Positions 53,052-59,509 of a stretch of 64,000 nt of DNA are shown here, piece after piece. Both the position numbers and the translations under genes were made by a program. A model generated the notes under the pieces. The model had not been told where the DNA came from. It saw nothing but the letters and a program-made list of their open reading frames with translations, and did not search any database. Each line of letters begins with the position of its first letter. Position 1 is the stretch's first letter. The stretch comes from Alistipes timonensis JC136 (GTDB taxonomy: Bacteria; Bacteroidota; Bacteroidia; Bacteroidales; Rikenellaceae): contig NZ_FNRI01000001.1 in the NCBI RefSeq assembly GCF_900107675.1, positions 186,001-250,000 on the forward strand, in the 5' to 3' direction.

Positions 53052-53642
53052 TCAGCTGTTTGCGGCCAGAAAGAGGAGGGCGCAGAAGAGGTGGATATTG
53101 CGAAACCGCGACCGCATGAAGATATTGGCGTGGTAGAGTTGGGTTTCGATGGTCTTTTCCGAGAGGTTGAGGCGTCGGGCGATCTCCTTCACCGAAAGTC
53201 CCTCCTGTTTGTTGAGGATATAGATGCGCTTACGCGCAGGGGGCATCTCTTCGACCAGTTTGGCGATATATTCGCTTGTGAACGAGAGGTTCACCATGTT
53301 GTCGGTCGTGTTCTCCCCCCCCCTCCGGGAGCCCTCCTGCTGCACGACGTCGATAAACGCCGAATTGAGCAGCATACGGCGTCCTTCGCGGTAAACCAGG
53401 TTGCGGGCGACGGTGAAGACCCAGGCCTGGAAATTGCGCTCCTCGTCGATCGTCGCGCGGTATTCCCACAGCCGCAGAAAGAGTTCCTGGGTGATGTCCT
53501 CGGCCAGCGACTTGTTGAACAGCGTCTTGCAGGTGAAGTTGTAGACATACCCGCCCCACCGTTCGTAAATGGCGTCGAAAGCCTCGCGGTCGCCTTGTTT
53601 CAGACGCCGTAACAACTCTTTTTCCGTCTCTTTCGTTTTCAT
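53052..53642 (-). CDS. ECF (extracytoplasmic function) RNA polymerase sigma factor
   Basis: 196 aa, Bacteroidota sigma-70 family-1 type. Region 2 (about 16-90: FDAIYERWGGYVYNF, then LAEDITQELFLRLWEY and FQAWVFTVARNLVY) binds core polymerase and the -10 element. Region 4 (about 130-185: LSVKEIARRLNLSEKTIETQLYHA) binds -35. Between them, codons 107-109 (Arg-Gly-Gly) and flanks are encoded by nine G in a row. In this sequence the frame is open. One base more or less would cut the protein before region 4 and silence the regulon. Target promoters are probably elements A and B. Confidence 0.93.
   Translation of the reverse strand: MKTKETEKELLRRLKQGDREAFDAIYERWGGYVYNFTCKTLFNKSLAEDITQELFLRLWEYRATIDEERNFQAWVFTVARNLVYREGRRMLLNSAFIDVVQQEGSRRGGENTTDNMVNLSFTSEYIAKLVEEMPPARKRIYILNKQEGLSVKEIARRLNLSEKTIETQLYHANIFMRSRFRNIHLFCALLFLAANS
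53315..53323. repeat. 9-bp C/G homopolymer inside the ECF sigma gene (in-frame length)
   Basis: Nine C on the plus strand (G on the coding strand) in the linker between sigma regions 2 and 4. Lengths of 6, 9 or 12 keep the frame. Arg-Gly-Gly is not a conserved sigma element, so the run is not forced by function. Confidence 0.85.
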
Positions 53643-53685
53643 TTCCGTGCTGTCAGGGACGCCTTTTCCGGCGGCGCCAATGCAA

Positions 53686-53693
53686 CAAAGTTA
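53686..53693 (-). promoter_or_regulatory. -7 box of the ECF sigma gene
   Basis: TAACTTTG on the minus strand, full TAnnTTTG match, 43 bases before ATG 53642. This suggests that the sigma gene itself is read by the housekeeping sigma factor. Confidence 0.6.
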
Positions 53694-53797
53694 AAACTAT
53701 TTTTATCGTTTGAAACACTTCCGGGGCTTTTTTCACGATTTTGTTACGATACCTAATTATAAAAGAGAACGGCGTTTAGACGAAAAAAATCGCACGG

Positions 53798-53831
53798 CGG
53801 ATAAGGGTTTTTGCCGCGTCGTGCATATTTA
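53798..53831 (+). promoter_or_regulatory. 34-bp promoter-like element before the surface lipoprotein gene (element B)
   Basis: CGGATAAGGG, 14 bases, TGCATATTTA on the plus strand, 74 bases before ATG 53905; same arrangement and GCGT position as element A. The block also lies in a GCACG...CGTGC inverted repeat (53792-53825). Further down, 53862-53893 forms an AT-rich hairpin (CTTTTAAA...TTTAAAAG) in the leader. Confidence 0.6.
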
Positions 53832-53904
53832 TGAATAGTGATTATGGAGCACTGAAAATACCTTTTAAATTTTTTTTCGAAAAATTTTAAAAGTCAACCA
53901 AAAA

Positions 53905-56646
53905 ATGAAACCCAAGAATCTGTTCAAGGGAATCCTGGCGTTATTTCTGTTGCTTTTTGCGGCCGTCGGCTGCGAGCGGGATCTAACCGTGGATTGCAGC
54001 GATGCGGAGTTTTCCGTGCTCAACGGGGACGACACGCCCGTAACCACCCGGCAAACCCTCAATTTCAATACCTCCGCCAGCCTGAAACTTCAGGCCCGGA
54101 ACATTGCCTCCACCGAGGCCTCCGTGCCCGAGGGCTGGGGCTGCGAAGTGGATATTCCCAAACGTGCGGTCACCGTCACCGCGCCCGACGGCGCCTATAA
54201 GGATGCCGCCCTCGACGGCGACATTGTCATCACGGCCAAGGGTGTCAACGGCTCCCTCGTCCGGGTCACGGTCCCTGTCGAGGCGGTCGACGCCGAGGTC
54301 GTGTTGAAATGCACCGACGACCTCGCCGAACCCGTGTCGCTGGCTTACGGCGAATCCGCCGAGCTGACTTTCGACGCCCGGAATGTCGAAAGAATCGACA
54401 TGTCCGACCTTCCCGCCGGTTGGAAAGCCGTGCGTGACGGCTTCGTGCTGACCATCACCGCTCCCGCTGCCGATGACGACACCGCCGCCGAAGAGGGTGA
54501 GATCGAACTCACGCCTTACAGCCGCCGCGGTTCGAAGGGCGCCTCCGTTATCATCAAAGTCGCCGTGGCCGAAGCGCCTATTGTGCTGACCTGCAATGAG
54601 GATATCGGCGATGTGATCCCCTTCCGCCTGAGCGACAAGAAGGTCTTTACCTTCACGGCCTCCCAGAACGTCGTGGATGTGAACGTGTCGGATGCCCCGA
54701 AGGGCTGGACGCTGAAGCCCGATCTGGAGAAGCTGTCGCTGGAAATTTCCGTTCCCGACCAGGCTCCTGCCGATCTGGCCGCTGAGGGCAGTATCGTCCT
54801 CACACCCATCAGTAACCGCGGTACCGAGGGCGATCCCGTGACGATCCGCGTGCAGGTGAGCATTACGGCTCCTGTGTTGGAATTCGACGTGACTTCGCAG
54901 TATTTCGGCCTCGGAGAGATGGTGACCATTCACGTGGCAAAAGCTATCAATGTAGCGGACGTAGGGCTTAAATCGGCCCCCGAGGGATGGACCGCAGTGC
55001 CCGACTTCGGCTCTCAGACCTGCGCTCTGACCGCTCCTGCAACGGTTTCCGGAGCAGCTTCATCCGGTAAGTTCGTCTTTACGGCAACCTCCGCATCGCA
55101 GGAGACCCAGGAGGTGGAAGTGGAGGTTAAATTCAACGGACTCCACGATGCCGGCGACTTTGTGAAATTCGGCGACGCCGTGGCGGCGGGTGCGTCGATC
55201 GACGATTTCCTCCTCGGCGGCGAGGTGAATCTCTTTGCCGATGCCGATCTTTCGCAGGCGGGACGCGACGTGATCGTTGGAGCAGCCGGGAAGCCTTTCT
55301 CGGGAATCTTCAATGGCAACGGCCATACGATCACCCTGCGCATTGCCGCTTCGGGTGCCGATGCCGGTCTGTTCCATACGCTGGGTGCCGGAGCCGTGGT
55401 TAGGGAGCTGAAACTGGCCGGAACGATCACCTCGTCGGCTTCGGATGCCAATGTTGGCGGCGTGGCCGTCTACAACGACGGCGCCGAACTCAACGGCATC
55501 GCTTCGTCGGTGGCCTTTACCTATAATGCCTCCGTAAACGGCGGCTATTACGGCGGTTTGGTCGCCTATACCCGCCAGTCGGGAGCGAAGTACATCGACT
55601 GCCATACGACGGGCGCCGTTGTGACCAAGGGTATCAAATACCTCGGCGGGCTTCTCGGCGCCGTGGCGCCCGATACCGAAGGCACGATGACCGACTGTTC
55701 GAATGCGGGCAGCATCGTCCTCAATTACGGTGCGCTGGGCATGGGCGGAGGTCATGCCGCCGGTTGCGTAGGCAATACGGAAAAGAGCAAATGGACCTTT
55801 ACGCGGGTCTCCAACTCCGGTAATATCGACTACAATTTCGGTAAGACCAACGGTGCCATTTATTCCATCGGCGGGGCATTCGGCATGGCCTGCGGCAAAT
55901 TCGAGGAGTGTTTCAACACGGGTAACGTTGTCGATACCGACGGCGCCGACGCCGTGGCGGGTACACGCCGTATCGGCGGTTTCGCAGGCGCGAGCGCGTC
56001 GGGCGGCTATCCGATCAGGGCCTTCAGTTGCTACAACACGGGCAAGGTGGTCGGCATCAGCAACTATGTCGGCGGATTCATGGGGATTGCCGAGGGTTCG
56101 AAACCCGCGCTGAACGCTCCCAATGAGTTTACCGACTGCTACAATGCAGGCGATGTGCTTGTGGTCAGCAACACGACTATCTCGGGTATGTTCGGCGGTT
56201 TCCTTGCCGTGTCGTACCAGTGCTCCAACCTGACCCGTTGCAGCAACCGTGGAAAAGTCCTCGGATTCACGAACCGCAGTGCCGGCGGCCTGATCGGGGC
56301 CGGGGCCGACCAACTCGTGATCGACCAGTGCGAGAATACGGGCATGGTCTATATCGGCTGTACCGTCGCTTCCAATCCCAAGGCCGGACGTCCGTTCGTC
56401 GCAGGTCTCGTGGCGATCCGCGGCACGAATCCCGTCACGATCCGCAATTCCAAAAATACGGGAGCCGTTACGGCAATGGTTCAGGCGGCTGCCGATGTGG
56501 CAAGCGCCTATGTTTCGGAGATCGTCACCGTCGACGGCAAACCCGATGTGACCGTCTGCGACGATGCAACCAAGACGGCGTCGGCCGGGGCGACCGTCAC
56601 GGCGATTCTGAAAGATAATTGGAACTCGAACATCCCCGGGTTGTAA
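53905..56646 (+). CDS. Large GLUG-repeat surface lipoprotein (putative adhesin)
   Basis: 913 aa. Lipoprotein signal peptide with lipobox AVGC (Cys23) and acidic residues after it. Residues about 25-415 form four to five related beta-sandwich repeats of about 85-95 aa, each with a V-P-x-G-W or A-P-x-G-W phrase (SVPEGWGCE, DLPAGWKAV, DAPKGWTLK, SAPEGWTAV). From about 420 comes a right-handed beta-helix of GLUG type, opened by FSGIFNGNGHTITL and carried by repeats of the form GG-L/F-x-G and C-x-N-x-G. No catalytic motif is seen. Such proteins bind host or diet surfaces. It is divergent from the sigma gene and preceded by element B, so it may belong to the same regulon. Confidence 0.82.
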   Translation: MKPKNLFKGILALFLLLFAAVGCERDLTVDCSDAEFSVLNGDDTPVTTRQTLNFNTSASLKLQARNIASTEASVPEGWGCEVDIPKRAVTVTAPDGAYKDAALDGDIVITAKGVNGSLVRVTVPVEAVDAEVVLKCTDDLAEPVSLAYGESAELTFDARNVERIDMSDLPAGWKAVRDGFVLTITAPAADDDTAAEEGEIELTPYSRRGSKGASVIIKVAVAEAPIVLTCNEDIGDVIPFRLSDKKVFTFTASQNVVDVNVSDAPKGWTLKPDLEKLSLEISVPDQAPADLAAEGSIVLTPISNRGTEGDPVTIRVQVSITAPVLEFDVTSQYFGLGEMVTIHVAKAINVADVGLKSAPEGWTAVPDFGSQTCALTAPATVSGAASSGKFVFTATSASQETQEVEVEVKFNGLHDAGDFVKFGDAVAAGASIDDFLLGGEVNLFADADLSQAGRDVIVGAAGKPFSGIFNGNGHTITLRIAASGADAGLFHTLGAGAVVRELKLAGTITSSASDANVGGVAVYNDGAELNGIASSVAFTYNASVNGGYYGGLVAYTRQSGAKYIDCHTTGAVVTKGIKYLGGLLGAVAPDTEGTMTDCSNAGSIVLNYGALGMGGGHAAGCVGNTEKSKWTFTRVSNSGNIDYNFGKTNGAIYSIGGAFGMACGKFEECFNTGNVVDTDGADAVAGTRRIGGFAGASASGGYPIRAFSCYNTGKVVGISNYVGGFMGIAEGSKPALNAPNEFTDCYNAGDVLVVSNTTISGMFGGFLAVSYQCSNLTRCSNRGKVLGFTNRSAGGLIGAGADQLVIDQCENTGMVYIGCTVASNPKAGRPFVAGLVAIRGTNPVTIRNSKNTGAVTAMVQAAADVASAYVSEIVTVDGKPDVTVCDDATKTASAGATVTAILKDNWNSNIPGL

Positions 56647-56663
56647 TTTCCCGGTCATAAAGT

Positions 56664-56698
56664 AAGGAGGGAGGGCTCTTAGATGGCCTTCCCTCCTT
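56664..56698. terminator. Terminator hairpin between convergent genes
   Basis: AAGGAGGGA pairs with TCCCTCCTT; an inner GGC/GCC pair extends the stem. It separates the lipoprotein gene and mazG; the T-run is short (TTATTTG). Confidence 0.65.
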
Positions 56699-56715
56699 AT
56701 TTGTAATGTGTTGTG

Positions 56716-57036
56716 TTACAGTTTCGGGTTGTTCCGGTGCCGCTCCTTGTCGCGGGCGGTCTTCTTGGCGAAGTTGGCCTCGACGGCGGCTGTGAGGTCC
56801 ACGCCTGTCTGATTGGCCAGGCATACCAATACCCATAGCACGTCGGCCATTTCGTCGGCGAGGTTTTCCGTCTCGCCTTTTTTGAACGATTGGTCGCCGT
56901 ACCTGCGGGCCATTACGCGGGCCAACTCCCCCACCTCCTCGGTCAGCACGGCCATGTTGGTCAGCTCCGAGAAATAACGCACGCCGTACGCTTTGATCCA
57001 GGCGTCGACGCGTTCCTGTAATTCTTTGATCTCCAT
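56716..57036 (-). CDS. MazG-like nucleotide pyrophosphohydrolase
   Basis: 106 aa, single MazG domain. Hydrolyses nucleoside triphosphates or odd pyrophosphates to monophosphates (house-cleaning). The metal-binding pattern EEVGELARV then DEMADVLWVLVCLANQTGVDL is intact (the E-x-x-E and E-x-x-D helices). Full-length MazG has two such domains; this one-domain form acts as a multimer. Last gene of the uvrA group, 1 bp after the methyltransferase gene. Confidence 0.9.
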   Translation of the reverse strand: MEIKELQERVDAWIKAYGVRYFSELTNMAVLTEEVGELARVMARRYGDQSFKKGETENLADEMADVLWVLVCLANQTGVDLTAAVEANFAKKTARDKERHRNNPKL

Positions 57037-57037
57037 A

Positions 57038-57685
57038 TTACTTTACCCTTATCAGATTCAGTCCGTCGCGCAGCGGGACGATGACGTTTTCCACGCGCGG
57101 GTCTTCGACGACCGTGCGGTTGAACTCCACGAGTGCCTGCGTGTGATGGTCGTTGCGGGCAATGGGCTGCACGACTTTTCCCGACCAGAGGATGTTGTCG
57201 GCGATGAGCACCGAGCCGCCGTGTACCAGCGGCCGTCCGCCGTCGTCGCCCATCAGCATCCGGTAATAAGCGGGATATTCGCGTTTGTCGCCGTCGATGA
57301 ACACCAGGTCGAACTCCTCGCCCAGTTTCGGAGCGATTTCGAGTGCCGAGCCGATGTGCAGTCTGATTTTATGGCCGTGGGGACTGCGCGCAAAATACGA
57401 GCGGATGAACTCCTCTTGTTCGTCGTCCACCTCGATAGTGTGCAGTTCGGCCCCTTCGCCGAGCCCCGCGGCCATCGAGAGCGCTGAATAACCTGTGAAA
57501 GTCCCGATCTCGAGCATTCGTTGCGGCCGCACCATCCGCACCAGCATCTCCAGCAGTCGGCCCTGAATGTGTCCCGAGAGCATGCGCGGCGCCACGGCCC
57601 GCAGGTTGGTCTCGCGGTCGAGTTCGTGGAGCAGCTCTTCTTCGGGTGCTGAAAAGTCGTGCACGTATCGTTCGAGAGCGTCCAT
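57038..57685 (-). CDS. SAM-dependent O-methyltransferase (class I, TrmR/COMT-like)
   Basis: 215 aa. Start MDALERYVHDFSAPEEELL (57685); longer in-frame extensions overlap the DJ-1 gene. SAM-binding motif I EIGTFTGYSALSMA, acidic motif II HTIEVDDEQ, and the metal-binding FIDGDKREYPAYY with DNILWSGKV. This matches cation-dependent O-methyltransferases, including tRNA U34 methyltransferase TrmR. The substrate is uncertain between tRNA and catechol-like molecules. The start overlaps the stop of the DJ-1 gene by one base (TAATG). Confidence 0.9.
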   Translation of the reverse strand: MDALERYVHDFSAPEEELLHELDRETNLRAVAPRMLSGHIQGRLLEMLVRMVRPQRMLEIGTFTGYSALSMAAGLGEGAELHTIEVDDEQEEFIRSYFARSPHGHKIRLHIGSALEIAPKLGEEFDLVFIDGDKREYPAYYRMLMGDDGGRPLVHGGSVLIADNILWSGKVVQPIARNDHHTQALVEFNRTVVEDPRVENVIVPLRDGLNLIRVK

Positions 57686-58284
57686 TATTCCCGGTAAAAC
57701 CCGTGTTTGTTGAATTCGTACGATGCGGCAATGACCTCCGGGGTGTCGGCTTCGAGCCACAGCAGGCATTCGCGCGTGAATTCGAGGTAGCCCATGCCGT
57801 TGGCCGTCACGATGTTGCCGTCGTGTACCGCTTGCCGCTCTTCGTAGAGGGATTCTGCCGTGTAACGGTCGCCGCCCCATTTTTTGAGCATTTTGACCGT
57901 GTTACCCGTGTGACGCACGCCGTTCAGGAACCCGTGCGCCGCGAGGAACGATGCCGCGTTGCAGATCGCACCGACGAGTACGCCGCGTGCAAGTGCCGCT
58001 TCGACGATCGGAACGACCCGCTGCGCCTCCTCCGACTGCCATGCCATGCCTCCTACGAGGATCAGGGCCGCATAATCTTCAGGCATGGTTGCGGCCGTGT
58101 AATCGACCGTGACGACCAGCCCGCCTATCGAGCGCACCTGTTTTTTCGTGGGCGTCAGCGTGCGTGACGTATAGGGCGTTCCGCCGCCCGCCATTGTCAG
58201 GCCGGTGTTGAGTCCCGTGGCGAGAAACGCGCCCTCCCAGTCGGCAAAATCATCGAGCAACAGGAATAAAACTTCTTTTTTCAT
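57685..58284 (-). CDS. DJ-1/PfpI-family protein
   Basis: 199 aa, glutamine-amidotransferase-like fold. Nucleophile-elbow Cys in VGAICNAASFLA (about 105-116), with upstream acidic residues as in the family (DDFADWEGAF). Members act as glyoxalase/deglycase, chaperone or protease-like proteins; the exact activity is not predictable. It lies between the M16 peptidase and the methyltransferase in a tight run of genes. Confidence 0.88.
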   Translation of the reverse strand: MKKEVLFLLLDDFADWEGAFLATGLNTGLTMAGGGTPYTSRTLTPTKKQVRSIGGLVVTVDYTAATMPEDYAALILVGGMAWQSEEAQRVVPIVEAALARGVLVGAICNAASFLAAHGFLNGVRHTGNTVKMLKKWGGDRYTAESLYEERQAVHDGNIVTANGMGYLEFTRECLLWLEADTPEVIAASYEFNKHGFYRE

Positions 58285-58285
58285 C

Positions 58286-59500
58286 TTATTTATAGATCAG
58301 ACGTGACATATTCGAGAATACGGTTTCGGCAACTTCGGTCAACTGTGCGGCCGTCAGGTCGCGGACTTTGGCGTAGACCTGCTCCATGGTGTCCACATCG
58401 TCGTGGATCAGCAGGCTCTTGCCCGCGCCGAGCATGTAACTCTCGTTACTTTCGCTCGAGATGGCCAGTTGTGCGATGAACTGCTTTTTGGCCATCGACA
58501 ACTGCCGGGCCGTGAGCGGTGCGGTGCGGAGTTTTTGCAACTGACTTTCGATCAGGCCGATGCACTGATCCGCATTGCTGTGGTCCGAACTGAAATAGAT
58601 GGCCACGATACCCGTGTCGCCGTAAGGCGTGTAGTTGGCTTCGATGTTGTACGACAGCCCGTTCTTCTCGCGCAGGACCACGTTCAGCAGCGAGTTGGCG
58701 CTCGGACCCCCGAGGATGTTCGTGAGCAGCGCCAGCGGTAGCCGCTGCTCTTCGCCGATGCCGCAGGCGCGGTTGCCGATGATGCAGTGGGTCTGGTGGG
58801 TGTGCTTCACGACGGTCTTTTCGAACGGCGCATAGGTCGAGGGTGCGGCCCGCTCGAATCCGCGCACCGTCGCCGGGCGGTCGGCGAAATAACGGGCCGC
58901 CACCCCTTCGGCAGCCTTGGCCGAGAAATTGCCGATCGACGAGAAGACCATCTGATCCGTGGTGTGCGTGCGCGCCGTGAAGGCGCGGATCGCGTCGCCG
59001 TCATAGCGCATCAGCGATGCCTTGCGGCCCAGAATGTTGTGCCCCAACTCCGAATCCGCGAAAAGCAGGTCCTCGAAGGTGTCGTAGATCATGTCGGCGG
59101 GCGAATCCTTGTAGGTGTTGATCTCGTCCGCGATCACCTCCTTTTCGCGCTCCAGTTCCCGGTCGGGAAACGTCGAGTGGAAGGCGATGTCGGCGATCAG
59201 TTCCGCGGCCTTGGCGAAATCGCCCCGCAGCGTCGTGGCGTGTATGGTCGTATCTTCCTTGGTGGTGAATGCGTTCAGCTCCCCGCCGAGGTTCTCCAGC
59301 CGGCAGTTGACCTGCCAGGCGCGGCGGTGCTCGGTGCCCTTGAAAAAGGCATGTTCCGTGAAGTGCGCCAGTCCGTACTGGTCGGGATGCTCGTCGCGGC
59401 TTCCGGCGCCGATCACCAGCGCGCAGTGCGCCACCGATCCTTTCACTTGGCGGTGGATGCCCCGGATGCCGTTGGGCAGTCTGTATGTGAAAAATTCCAT
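58286..59500 (-). CDS. M16-family zinc metallopeptidase
   Basis: 404 aa, pitrilysin/processing-peptidase family. Inverted zinc motif HFTEH (His46, Glu49, His50), with the distal glutamate in EREKEVIADEINTYKDSP about 75 residues later. Two homologous halves; the second half has the R/Y substrate pair (REKNGLSYNIEANY). No signal peptide, so it probably acts in the cytosol on oligopeptides. It follows uvrA by 9 bp and precedes the DJ-1 gene by 1 bp. Confidence 0.93.
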   Translation of the reverse strand: MEFFTYRLPNGIRGIHRQVKGSVAHCALVIGAGSRDEHPDQYGLAHFTEHAFFKGTEHRRAWQVNCRLENLGGELNAFTTKEDTTIHATTLRGDFAKAAELIADIAFHSTFPDRELEREKEVIADEINTYKDSPADMIYDTFEDLLFADSELGHNILGRKASLMRYDGDAIRAFTARTHTTDQMVFSSIGNFSAKAAEGVAARYFADRPATVRGFERAAPSTYAPFEKTVVKHTHQTHCIIGNRACGIGEEQRLPLALLTNILGGPSANSLLNVVLREKNGLSYNIEANYTPYGDTGIVAIYFSSDHSNADQCIGLIESQLQKLRTAPLTARQLSMAKKQFIAQLAISSESNESYMLGAGKSLLIHDDVDTMEQVYAKVRDLTAAQLTEVAETVFSNMSRLIYK

Positions 59501-59509
59501 TTCGGTCGC

